In this document: in pieces, positions 13,522 through 25,350 of the stretch
Position numbering within the stretch: the first letter of the stretch is position 1
Layout of the letters: every line of letters starts with the position of its first letter
NCBI GenBank assembly: GCA_013396635.1
Contig: WBMW01005087.1
Coordinates: forward strand, 496,001 to 560,000
Origin: Penelope pileata
Taxonomy: Eukaryota; Chordata; Aves; Galliformes; Cracidae
Reading direction: 5' to 3'
Length of the DNA stretch: 64,000 bases
Notes under the pieces: model-generated
Database searches by the model: none
Seen by the model: only the letters and a program-made list of their open reading frames with translations
Told to the model about the DNA's origin: nothing
Position numbers and translations under genes: made by a program

Positions 13522-13997
13522 TAATATATAGTCTATTACATATATTATATATATAGTATGTACATCATATATTACACTGTATGTACTATATAAAATATGT
13601 ATATTGTATAAATATATTATCACATATAATACATGTTATATACATATGAATGCTCTTCTAAAATGCTCTTCTGGTAATAGACTAATATATAGTCTATTAC
13701 ATATATTATATATATAGTATGTACATCATATATTACACTGTATGTACTATATAAAATATGTATATTGTATAAATATATTATCACATATAATACATGTTAT
13801 ATACATATGAATGCTCTTCTAAAATGCTCTTCTGGTAATAGACTAATATATAGTCTATTACATATATTATATATATAGTATGTACATCATATATTACACT
13901 GTATGTACTATATAAAATATGTATATTGTATAAATATATTATCACATATAATACATGTTATATACATATGAATGTTCTTCTAAAATGCTCTTCTGGT
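13522..13997. repeat. 161-bp tandem repeat, about 2.96 copies
   Basis: Three copies start at 13522, 13683 and 13844, an exact period of 161 bp. By eye, copies 1 and 2 are identical. Copy 3 differs by one base (C to T at 13975) and ends 7 bp short, at 13997. Each unit is very AT-rich and ends in a less AT-rich segment that itself contains a doubled 'aatgctcttct' motif. The near identity indicates a very recent tandem duplication, ongoing homogenisation or an assembly duplication. No coding potential is evident. Confidence 0.97.
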
Positions 13998-14536
13998 CGA
14001 ACTCTTCCCCTGCTGAAACATCTGGCTAGGACTCTGGCAGCTAGGAAGACCCTGCTTGTTGTGTACCTATTTCATCAAGCTGGAATCACCAAGATACTTT
14101 TGAAGAGCTTCCTCACTGGATATGGACCAGAAATTTAGTTCCTAGTGTTGTTGTGATCTCTCTAATTTCCTTTATATAACTACTCCTCTCTTTGGGACAT
14201 GCGAAAATTCACTGGTGAGAACAGCAGCAACATGATGAATAGCAGCTACGACAGACTGCGGACTTACTTCAAGAAATAACACATCCATCTTGCTCAATTT
14301 AGAAAAGCTCGAATTGCTTCAGCATTTCCAATCATGAACTGGGAAATTTAATCAGTTTCCTTCCATAATAATTCTTTTTTGCTGTGAAACATCACGAATA
14401 TGAAAGGTCACAGTGAAGTCAGTGTGCTTGATTAAGAAGGGAACCCTTTCAGCATGACAGTCTGGACTGTGAAGAAGCCAACTGGGCAGTCCCACAGCCA
14501 GTCTGGCTTTAGAAGAAACAAATGCTGAAGAACATT

Positions 14537-14586
14537 TTTTTTCTTTTTTTTTTTTTGGAGGCAGGTGGTTTGTTGTTTTTTTTTTG
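14537..14586. repeat. T-rich low-complexity tract
   Basis: Runs of T of 8 to 12 bases alternate with short 'ggaggcaggtgg' and 'gttg' interruptions. No adjacent retroposon body was recognised. Confidence 0.8.
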
Positions 14587-17500
14587 TGCTTCAGTGTGCA
14601 ACTCTCAAAGCAAATGTGTGCAAGTGATGGCATTAGGCTAGAAGTGAATGAAAGCTACTGATTTGTGGGTGAATTACATTGAGAGAGAGTAAAAAGCAAA
14701 AAGAGAAAAGACAAGGCTCAGACTAAATTTTTAATAAGGAGCATTTAGAAGCACCTAGCTTCTTCTGCAAAGCCAGTGAATCTTTAATGCAAAAATTGCT
14801 TCGAAAAGGCAATTATCCCAAAAAGAAATTACTTTGCTCTGCAGCGGGACAAAATTTAATAATTAAAATGCACACTGAGAGATTTTACTGCTATTTTAAG
14901 TACTTTCCTAGTGCAGCCTCAACTATGAAGATTCAGCTGTTGCCTCCGTTACGTAAGACTAGTGAGCAGTTCAAGCCAAAACCCCTGTAAACCAGGCTGT
15001 TCTAGAAATGTGACTGCCTCTAGCAAGTGCAGACAGAAGCAGATTCTCCAGGAAGACCGGAGATAATGTTCTTAGGGTGAGTGTAATGCAAAGACACAGC
15101 TTTTGAAAATAAAATACCCCAGGTCATCTGCAGGATGGAGGCTTGAGCACAATGCACAGTCCATTTACCCCACAATTCCTGACTTCTCAGGGCTTGACTT
15201 CTCATCTTTCAGGGGCAGAGGGCTCTGCTACTAATACATCAAGCCTTACCTGTGGTGATGGTATAAAGTGGTACCCTGGAAGGGATGTGAATTCATTTGC
15301 TGTCTCCATCAACTAGCGATGGAGCAACCAAGAATCCCACACATTAGATAAGATTCGTCCACAGTAATTTCTTATTCCTATTATATCACTCTCCTGAAGG
15401 GGTTAACAGACTATAAACATGTCGCTTTTCCTTCCCTTTCTTCTCTAGTTTGTATTAACTTAATAAATTACCTGAGGTAACGTGCTAGAAAGGGAACTGA
15501 CATTCATGCATGAAAGAAGGATCCAGTGCCAGCTCTCCTCGCTCAGCCAGGAGCAGTGTTATGCAGACAAGAGGTGCAAAACAAGCCATGACCAAACAAA
15601 TCTAGATCAGGTGTCACGGGGCTTTCTCAGCGCATCCAAATTTCTGCTTGCTCTCTCTCTGGACCAGACCAGGTGAAGCGCTGCTCCAGCCCTCTGTGCT
15701 CTGCTCTGCCTGGCAGAGGGAAATCTGAAATTGCAGCAGAGATTTCGAACAGGTGTGGAAAGCACTGAGTGCATCTCAGATGGGACATTTTAAACATACT
15801 ACATCTGAAAACGGGGAAAAATAGGGGCACAGAGGCAGCCCTGTATATTACCTACTGCATAGTGAAGCTTTTTCCAGACTACACTGGCTCCAGGAGCCTC
15901 TCCTCTTCCTCCTCTTCCTGCCCTGCCCCTCTCCCTTCCCTTTAGTAATGTGCTGTAAACATCCATTCACAAATGCACAAAAAACCAGGGAGACTTCTGA
16001 CTTGGTCAGGAAAGAGGATGTGCTTTTTTGTTTCTGTGTTCTGAGAGGATGTCTTTATGGTGATCTATTTTATTACTGTTTTGTTTTTTTCGTAGTCGTT
16101 CAGGAAATCATTGCTCTCTGTGTATGGCAATGGTTGTCCATTCAAACATTCATGCTCAAGAGAGACTTAATCAGTGCTGCTCTCTACCTTTTCCCCAAAA
16201 CTTCATAAAGATCATCCCAGGCTCCAAGCAGAATTCTGTTGTCCCCTTTAGACCTGTTTATGAAACTTTGAAATCTTATGTCTGTCTGAAATATGAGTCA
16301 GTGTTTTCAGAAACCGAAGTAACTTTTCCTATTCTGTAATCTTCAGTTCAGGTTGAGTGGAAAAGGCTGAGGAGGAGGAAAATGTGTTTATTTTTAGCCG
16401 CATGTGACTGAGATGGTACTGCAGGAGAAATCAGAAAGACACAGCAAGCAGAGGAGCCTATCTTACCTGTGGTAATTAAACTTAGGCAAGCAGACTTCTT
16501 CTCACAAGATGAGGTGTGGAAGAATAAAAGAGTTAAGAGAAAAAGCAAGAAGGGGATGGATCTGAGCAATATAAACAATGGGAAGAAATTTGAAGACTGC
16601 CACTGAGGAGTGGGAGAGAAACTGCAGCTTCAAAGAGACCACAGATGAAGAGGACTGAGCCTAAATGGAGAGGCATTGGCCCTAAATGTTCACAGGGTTA
16701 TGCATGCAAGCAGCATGTCCAGTGGTGTTACCTGCAGGAGAGGAGGTGTGGTAGAGTGGGAGCCTAGCTGCAAAAGGCTGCCTGGAACTGGGAGTGGCCA
16801 GATTCTTCTCACTGAGGAAGAGGAGGCATCTGGGTTAGGATGGCTCCAAGAGAGGGTCTGAGGTGCTGTAGGGGCTGCCAGCACAAGAGTGACAGGGGAG
16901 GGTGCTGTTAGGACACGCTTCAGTTGCAGCATCAGAGGCACTTTGTTTCCCTGGCATTTGGTTCTCAAATGAAAAGCGTATGGTCTTCCATCAAAATATT
17001 GGAAACAAATGCGGAATAGGAGTGTTAACAGATAGGGAGTGAAAAGCAAACACTGAAGAAAAGCTGTAGTTGGAAGAAAAAAAATACTGAAGAGCGTAAG
17101 AGTTCAAGAGCATTAACAAAAGACAGAAGCTGTTTGCACAGCAATCACGTAGTTACACACTATTTTCTCACACATAACTCTTCAGTTAAATTGCATTTGG
17201 CTTTCCTTTGTTCTGTGCTTTGAATTTATTCCAATCTCCCCAAATATTTTCATCTTCTTTATTGAAGAAACCCACAATACCGAACAACAGGGAAGCGGAG
17301 CAGATCGCTGATTAAAATGCAAGGTGTGTACTTGGGGCCAGAAAGTGCCTGAGGGCACAGCTCCACGCAGAGGGTAATGTTCATGTAGTGAGAGGCCAGG
17401 AAGAGCTGTGACTCAGTCACTCTGACTCACTGTGCCTCCCCTGCCTCCTCCTGTTCTCTAGAGCAAGGGGCTGGGGGCAGCAGTTTGGTTTCAGGCTTTT

Positions 17501-20500
17501 GCCACTGGGAAATGGCTGCCCACTCTGTGAGGAGTGAGCTGCTCCATGGGGGCAGGGGCGCAGAAGCTTCTCGCATCCCCACTGTTCTGGGTCTCCCATG
17601 ACGCGAGGAAGAGAAAGCTGGAGGTAATACCTGCATTTCCAGGCAACCAAGCAAAAAGTCAGGCAGGCATCAGGCACCTTCCTCCTTGGCCTTGCATAGA
17701 AACATAGGCTGAGTCACAGTTTGGCTATGAGCTGCTCACAGTTCACATACTGAAAAATCAGCTGGTCTAGGCTTATGTTATCATGGTGAGCATGGACATC
17801 TGAGGAGTGAGCTTGGATCAAAGCTGTCTGCGCAAAGGAAGAGTTGTTTTGGATAACAGGCATAACCCCAGCTGCTTTGAAGTCAATGGTTCAACCTGCT
17901 GTTTACAGTAGGGTCGGGATTTCACCACAAGGTTTTTTTTTAATTAAGGTTTTGATTTTTTCTACATATTGAAATGGTGCTTGCCTTCAGTTCAGGCTAA
18001 TAAGCAACAAAGCAATGCTACTGAAATGATATTAATGACAAGGAAGAAAGACAAGCTCACTGCCAGCAGTGCCACTACTGGTAAGGATCTGAGAGACTTA
18101 CAGTTGAGGAAATAAATCCCCACTGGCAAGGCCTATCCTGCACCGTAACTGATCAGCTGTAACTCAGGTGGCAGAAATGCCTGGTAGCACTGGCTGAAAA
18201 TAACAGCCAGGGCCCAGATTTGGGTGCTGTCGCTGTTCCTGCTCTCTCTGAAAGCCAGATTAGCTCCTGTAATGCCAGAGGGGCAGCCATCCCTAAGCTG
18301 TGCCCTCAGGAAAGTCACAGCGAGCTGAGAACGGCCACCAGGCAGCGCTGCTAGGCTCTGGGGGCTTACATAGGGAGCAGAGTGGGCCTAGGGTGGCCTC
18401 CAACCATGACGACTCTCCTGGCAGTCAGGAGGCAGCACTGGCACTGTTGGTCCTCCCAGCCTCGAAGCAGGGCTGGAAGCAGAAGCAGCCCTGCTGTGGC
18501 TCCCACTCAGAGCGAGCCCAGGCACACGTGGGGGGCCCTGTGAAGCTGGTCAGGGGCAGCTCCTCAGCAGCTCCTGCAGACCCCTGGGGAAGGAGAGATC
18601 CCCCATCCTGCCAGCGACGAGCCCACAGAGCACATCTGATAAATACAAGGTGTTAAGTTACTCCCAGAGCTGGGCCTGCATTTTTTCCCTGTTGCTCTGG
18701 ATTTTGTTCAGCAGCCATCAGATAACTGAGCGCAAAGGCTAAGATAACATAATTTGAATAACAGCAAATGAAGTGCACTGCAATTATTTCCGAATGTTTT
18801 ATCTATCCTCTCCCTCTCACATGGTAACTGCAGTTGCTTCCCTGTTACAGAAACCTCTAGGCAGGTGACAATACACCAGAAGTGCATGCTTTTCATTTTG
18901 GTTTCTCCTCTCTCTTAGTGACCTCTTGATGCAGCTCCCTTTCCTTCTGCTAGAGCTGATTGCCAGCTGCACCTCTGCACAGGGCCAATTTGCCCCTCTC
19001 CCACTTCCATTCAGACCCCACCGGTCTTGTGGGGCTGATGCTGCAGTTCTGCTTCAGAACTCCCTGCGAGAAAGGGAGAAGAGAAAAATCAAGGAGAGCT
19101 GCTGCTCTCATCTCAGCCCCTGAGGGCGGACTAGAGGGATGCCGCTGGCTCGAGGATTTATAGAAGGGTAGGAAGCAACACGATTTGCTGCCCCGAGAAT
19201 GAGGATGCCCACAGGAGCTTCTAGTTTTGCACCTTCATTGCCAGCGCTTTGCTCTGAGGCAGCAGCAGCTCCAGGAATATCTGGGTTAAATTTTATCCTT
19301 TGCTGTAGGATCCACATGCCTGGGCAAAGATAGCAGTCCCTATCCTGAAAAGAAGCTGTGACTTATAGCTGTATTCTTGAATTTTTCACCGAATTTAATT
19401 TGAGCTCAGTGTAATGAAATCCTTGCCCACAGAGACATCTCGAAAATAGACAACAAGATAGCTGGCAAAACATAGCTCCGGTGTTTATTTATAACAGCTT
19501 CAGATTTTTTTTTTTTCACCTGCAGCTTTACAGGCTGTCTGGCTAAGGGAGGATTTGATCAGCTGGGCAAAAGATTATTGGAAACTTTGATGTTTACAGT
19601 TTTTAGTGTACGGCCATCTGCCTGTTTTTAGTTTTTTAAGGCAGTCAAATGGATTGCTGATAGGAAGAAAGTCTGAATATGGGAAGCACCAGAACAAGCC
19701 TCTGATCTGCAGCCTGACTGGGGGCAGAGCCAGCAGCAGGTGATGTTTGACACCGGGCCAGTGGGAAGGTTGTATTCTTTCTCCACAAAGGCTGCCATAA
19801 AACAGGCAGGGAGAGCACTGCAGGCAGGGCTGATGAAAACCATGCTGAGCTCAGCCAAAAGTTGGGAGACATAGGTAAAATCACAGCAAAGGCAAGTAGT
19901 AGAGCAGGTCAATATATTTATAACTAGTATATTTTTTCTTGAGAAATTGGCCTATGGGCAAAGTCAACAGTACAGCAAGTAATTAAATCCAACTCGCTAA
20001 GGGCACAACTAATCCCTGAGACACACTTTCTCATGGTTTAGGTGATGCTGAATTGTTGGAACCCATCTATCCTCAGGAAGACAATTTTCTGCCACAGGCT
20101 TCAAAGCCCCTTCACAAGTATTTACCCAAAACCAAGAGTGAATGTGGTAGGTGTTTAGATCTGAAGGCAAAGACAGAATACAGATGCTAAAAGGAGCAAG
20201 CAAGGCTAGGTTCATTTGTACATACACACATGCACAAACACACTAACACCAACTGCATTTTCTCTTCCAAAACATTCATCTAAGTGGAGAGAAAGCTGTG
20301 ACTGGAGGCTGTAATCATAGGTGGATGCAGCACAGCTCTTTACAAGAGTTGCAAAACGAACACAGCACAGAAACTTCTAGATGTGGAAAAAGATGTATCT
20401 GTAACAGAGGTGGGGGTCACACTTGTTCTGAGGAAGGGAGTTACCTTGGGTTGGTATCAGCCAGTTGAAAGCACTAACCTGGAGAGTTTTCAGAAGTGAA

Positions 20501-20695
20501 AACTTCTGGTTTACAGAGTTTCCAGGCAGTACTAGCTTATTGAATGTTGCATGGCGATAAAACGTGTCTTCAAGAGGCAGATATTGAGTGTGATAAGTGC
20601 TCTCAAGATCTCTAAAGCATCTGAACATACTGGTCTTGCTGAGCCATGCTGGAACTATCAGGAAAACCTTGTACCCATTACAGACAGAGTATATT

Positions 20696-20727
20696 TGAAT
20701 AAATAAATAAATAAAATATATTTTTTT
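20696..20727. repeat. (AAAT)n microsatellite and T-run
   Basis: About five AAAT units are followed by 'atatattttttt'. This is simple sequence only. Confidence 0.8.
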
Positions 20728-21677
20728 CACTGGCAGTTTTCAAATAGCATTGCATCTTAACACATTTGCAATCTTTAATGCAAAGCAAAATGTTCCAAAC
20801 TACAATTTTAAGACAGTTCAGGCTCTCAGGAGAAGCCATCTTCCTAGGCCACTGTGCTGGTATTTCCAGCATTTCCAGCAATCTTTCAGGCTCTCCACAC
20901 ATTCAGCTTCCAGAGGCAAATCCTAGTCACGTGCAGCATGCAGCACTTCAAGGATACGCATTTAAAAAGCTCGAAGGAAAATGAAAGTGCTCCTAACACT
21001 AAATAGAAAGCCTACAGAATGGATAATAAATGCATAAAAAGCTGATGAATAGATAATTGGTTTCATTAAAAGACAAATGTCCCTCACCCCTAAAGACATT
21101 ACTGGTGATATTACTCCATCAATACCATCCTGCTTATCATAACCCCTTTTTATGACTGCAGTCACGTCCTGCTTTCCAAAGGAGTGCCTGCCTTATGTCT
21201 GCCAGGAAGAAAGATCAAAGGATCTTCTTCATGACCTATGCTCTTCAGCCTGTAAGTGACAGATACACTTCAAAGACATTAGGAAGAACTAATATATATA
21301 TATATAAGACAGAACAGTAAGTATCCCCAAAAATGGGTATCTATATGAAATAAGAGAATGAAAAAGCAATGGTATAAAATACATTCCCCAACTCCATAGG
21401 ATAAATCGGCAGAAAAAATGGTAGAAAACAACTTATTTATTGTATTTCCTATTTTACCAAGTGATGTGAAAAATTACAGGAAATGAATATAATTCTTCTC
21501 CTCTTCAGAAAACAGTCCAAGATATCCAGGACAATGGAATATTTGGGGAAAATAACCCAGTTAGACTGCTATGACTCTGTGCAATTTTGAAGTCACAGAA
21601 GAATACTGGCAATATCAGGAGTATATCAGATATTTTAAATATTGGGAAAAGGTTTATTGTATTTTCAGGAGAGATAT

Positions 21678-21770
21678 TTTCTCTGTTATTATAAAGGGAG
21701 CATTACACAGAAGTAATATGATATTCCCTTTACATCTGTGATTAATACTCCTTTTATCATAACAGAAAAA
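21678..21770. ncRNA. Long imperfect hairpin, candidate pre-miRNA or MITE
   Basis: The left arm 21678-21716 pairs with the right arm 21730-21770 around a loop of about 13 nt (21717-21729). Pairing runs almost continuously: TCTGTTAT at 21682-21689 faces ATAACAGA at 21759-21766, then one mismatch (21690/21758), ten paired bases including one G:U, a mismatch at 21701/21747, four pairs, a 2-nt bulge (21741-21742), and about ten more positions with one mismatch. Size, loop length and mismatch pattern suit a pre-miRNA of about 90 nt. They equally suit a small MITE-type palindromic DNA transposon. I do not recognise the arm sequences as a known miRNA family. The strand of any transcript cannot be decided from sequence. 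Confidence 0.4.
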
Positions 21771-22756
21771 TCATCCATAATAAAAACATACACAATTTGC
21801 CTTTGGTGCATTAAGAAAGCTTGCTCATAATCATAATTCGAAGCACACTTCTCCAGAATGTGGATTTGTTAAGTGAGCTTAACCAGCCCCAGAGAGGGAA
21901 GCAGAACGTACTGCTCTCTCAGCACACATATATGGCCCCGAACAGTTACATCTATATTCCACTGAATTCAAAGCCTTGCAAGGAAAGCAAGACAGCACAA
22001 ACAGACTGTTTTGTTCCAAAGGAGACTGACAGTTGCAAGACCTTGTTATGATCCTAACTGACAGGTCCCAATTGAAAATTCTCAGCAAGCTTTCACTGCA
22101 CCCTAGACTGACAGCTGCTGAGATGATGGACAGGAGAGCACCAAGTCTTAATTTCAACGATACAAAACCAGATAACTGCCTTTGCTGCTTTGGATGTACA
22201 AGAGCCAATAACCTAAGGCATTCCTATTAAGGATACTCTAAATCTCATCTCAACAAATACAAATGGCCCCTCTACTGTCTCTGCTATTGAAGAGTAGCAA
22301 CAGGACCAAAATATGAATTATTTGGATTTGTATTTTGAAAAGTTTTGCTTTGATTTTTTTTTCACTTTTTTTTTTTCAGGAAGACAGGATGTCCGTGAAG
22401 ATGGGAAATGGTCTAGAGTGGGCATGTCCCACCTGCTGCCCATTGGTCACATAGCACAGCTCCCAAAGAGGCCTGCTCCCTGCGGATGAACCATCGTGGC
22501 AGCGGCCCAGCCCTTGAGAACTTACTAAGAATTGCAACCATTTCCATTGAATCAGACTGATGCACTAGTTTCATTAAAACAAAGTCAAATATCCTACTAG
22601 TTTTATGGTTTTGTTGCTTTTTTAAATGTTTTAATAAAAAATATTTAAAAATAAGGTAGTTACATATTTTAATTATTTTGGTATTTTATACGTGGCCAAG
22701 ACAATTCCTCTTCACTCAGTGTGGTCCAGGCAAGCCAAAAGGTTGGACACCCATGG

Positions 22757-23182
22757 TCTAGAGGGAAAAATGTATGAGGAGCAGCTGAGTTCCTTTGGTT
22801 TGCTCAGCCCAGAGCAGAGGAGGCTGAGGGGAGGCCTCATGGCAGCCTACAGCTTCCTCACGAGGGGAGCGGAGGGGCAGCGGTGAGGTCTGCTCTCTGG
22901 TGACAGCGACAGGGCCCGAGGGAACGGCATGGAGCTGTGTCAGGGGAGGGTCAGGGTGGGTGTTAGGAAAAGGTTCTTCCCCAGAGGGTGGCAGGGCCCT
23001 GGAACAGGCTGCCCAGGGCAGTGGTCATGGCCCCAAGCTGCCAGAATTCAAGAAGCATTTGGACGTTACTTTTGGGTATAGGGCTTGATTTTGGGTGGTC
23101 CTGTGTGGAACGAGAAGTTGAAGTCACTGATCCTTGTGGGTCCCTTCCAAATGAGGATATTCTATGATGCTATGGTTCTAGG
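22757..23182 (+). mobile_element. CR1 LINE fragment, 3' end, plus strand
   Basis: This is a 5'-truncated CR1 retrotransposon. It begins around 'gagggaaaaatgtatgagg', passes through the end of ORF2 ('gctcagcccagagcagagg', 'aggcctcatggcagcc') and the 3' region with 'ggaacaggctgcccagggca' and 'ggtggtcctgtgtgga', and ends in 'gggtcccttccaa' followed by 'attctatgatgctatgg', a slightly degraded terminal octamer repeat. That intact terminus marks the real 3' end of the insertion. The similarity to chicken CR1-F/C type sequence is from memory, so the subfamily is tentative. No functional protein remains. Confidence 0.95.
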
Positions 23183-24916
23183 ATAAATTCTCACAGCCGT
23201 ATTGAGCCTTTATGCTTACAGACCCCAAACTCATGCTTGAAAGTCAGGATTTGTTGCCGTTTTTTGAGATGAATACGTCAGTGCAATGAGAATGTCAAAA
23301 GTGAGGCCATGTTACCATCAAGTAATAACTTGATCAACACACGAGGTAATCTAAAACTTAACTTAGCTCCAGCCAGTCTTGTGGTGTATAGCCTGTCCAA
23401 ACATTTCAGAGCATCCCCAGCTGCTGAAGGATTAAATAAGCATCAGCAATGACACATCTCTAAAAATACTGTAGGTGATTTTCAGAAGCTATCCCACAGC
23501 TTCTGGTTCTTGCAGCACTCTAGCACTTTGTCACAAGATGACCAGAAATCTAGTGTATTCTAAGCCTTGACATTTTTGAAATGATCTGGATGTTCTGAAA
23601 TTTGTACTAGTGCAGTCCCCATTGACCAAAATCAGCTCTTGCAGCCCCCCTGGGTCTTCCCTAGCCACTGCATAATTGAAACATCCCACCTGCTCCAGAG
23701 CCATTTCCTCAGCTGTGAAGTAGTACAGGCACAGATGTGATACTCTCCAATTATAGTCCCTGTTTGGGGATGGCTTGGAGGCTGTCACGCTCACTGCAGT
23801 TGTTCTGCCTGTAAAGTTCAGAGAAAAACATTAGGCACCAAAATACTCCTGCAATTCTCTCCCTCGAGTTACAATAATCTTGCTTCCAATTTGGTGCCCA
23901 GCCATTGCTAATGTCGTTATCATCCTATGCATGGTAATGAGATACACTGGTCACATGGCCTTCCCCCTTCCCTCTGGAGTCTAATGAATATATATCATGC
24001 ATAATTAAGGAGGGTCTGTTTTAGCATACAAATTCATTAGTGTTTTAATACAAAAGCGCACAAAAGGGGAATGAATGTTTCGTGACAACTCAAATAACCC
24101 CTTCTGCTAGAAAATGTGACCGCACTGAAACTATCTATTTATATGTTTTTGTTTTCTAATGAAGTCAGCATTTAAAAATCTCTGGAGTGCACTACTAAAG
24201 ACTAGCTGAGTATTTAGAAAATGATAGCATACAGTTTTTGGCAGATTTCATCCAGATCTCATAATGTTTCCTAACGCTCTGGCATGACTGACATGAGTTT
24301 CTCCTATTAGTGCAGAATTTCTCCCCCTCCAACAGTTTCCTATCAACGTCTGAAATGGAAGCTGCAGCTTCAATTTGAATGCCACATCAAACAAGCTGAT
24401 GAGGCTGTCATTTTTTATTTTTAAGGTGTAATTCAAGTGCGGCTTTACATCACCATAGAAGGGATCTTTCCATAGCATCTAAGAAATCAGCTGTTGATCT
24501 GGGCTTCTCATATTTTTAGGAGGAAAAATGGGAAAGGGAGAAGTCTAGAAAGCTGTTATTTAAAGAGCAAATTATTTCTTTAACGCTTATAAGGATCTCT
24601 TTATATACACTGAAACGTAGTATTCCATACCAGAGCGTACACATGTCCAACAACACTGTTAACATTCCAGCAGCCTAGCACTCAGTAAACTTCATAACCA
24701 TTTTGGATATGACAAACGTCACAGCAGAGGCTCAGCAAGACCAAAAATCTGCCTGACTCAAGACTAAAAATGAGGAAAATGAGGGTGGTTCACATACTGT
24801 CTGTGAAAATCAGGGGTAAAATCTATGCTTGCTGTGTCAGTAGATTATCTTGTACACTTTGAGTGGAACATCAATCTGCATTTTTGCCAGCCTTCAATTC
24901 TGGCTTTTTACATTTT
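23183..24916. other. Unique non-coding sequence
   Basis: No coding region is seen. A patch at about 23930-24130 contains 'ctaatgaatatatatcatgc' and 'ataattaagg', words common in conserved enhancers, but without comparison this is only suggestive. The 87-codon minus-strand frame at 23531-23794 shows no domain and no splice context that would set it apart from background. Confidence 0.5.
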
Positions 24917-25350
24917 CACAGAAACACAGAATCAGTCAGACGTGAAAATACCATGGGAGTTCAGCCTCTTCTCAAAGCAGGGTCAACGGTGATTTAAGAC
25001 CAAGTTGCTCTGGGTCTTCCACTTGGGACTGGGAGGTCTCCAAAGACAGATTCACAAGATCTCTGGAAAACTTGTTCTTTTCTTCATAGCGATTTTTTCC
25101 CATTATGTCAGAACATTCTCTCTGTCCAGTTATGATCACTGTCTCTTGGCCTCCTGCTAGACACTTCCCTAAAGAGTCTGGCTCCATCTTCTCCACAATC
25201 TCTCCCTAGCGCTCGGCAAGCTGCAGTTAGTTCCCCTGAAGCCATCTCTTTTCCAGGCTGAAGTATCCCAGTCTCCTCACAGGCAAAGTGCTATGGCTCC
25301 CAACCATCCCTACAGCCCTCCACTGCACTGCCTCTGGTTTCCATACATCT
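24917..25350 (-). mobile_element. Older diverged CR1 LINE fragment, minus strand
   Basis: The order of degenerate CR1 3' landmarks, read along the plus strand, is clear: 'cacagaatcagtcag' (terminal repeat remnant), 'ctcaaagcagggtcaac', 'aagttgctctgggtctt', 'ggaggtctccaaagacag', 'agagtctggctccatctt', then 'ttttccaggctgaagtatcc' and 'cagtctcctcacaggcaaag'. This matches the reverse complement of another CR1 subfamily than the CR1-F/C-like copies in the window, and it is much more diverged, so it is an earlier insertion. The outer boundaries are approximate. It is non-functional. Confidence 0.8.

Larger units (their letters stand above)
13998..22756. other. Unique non-coding sequence
   Basis: No gene is supported. 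Features inside are a T-rich stretch at 14537-14586, a mildly GC-richer patch at 18390-18620 without a recognisable protein, an (AAAT)n run at 20696-20716, a short (TA)n at 21291-21306, the inverted repeat at 21678-21770 and a T-rich run at 22350-22378. The GC-richer patch has open frames in several phases, which is expected from its composition. Confidence 0.5.

Noticed and set aside
13337..13556. Plus-strand frames rich in Ile and Tyr
   Set aside because: They are a product of TA-rich simple sequence.
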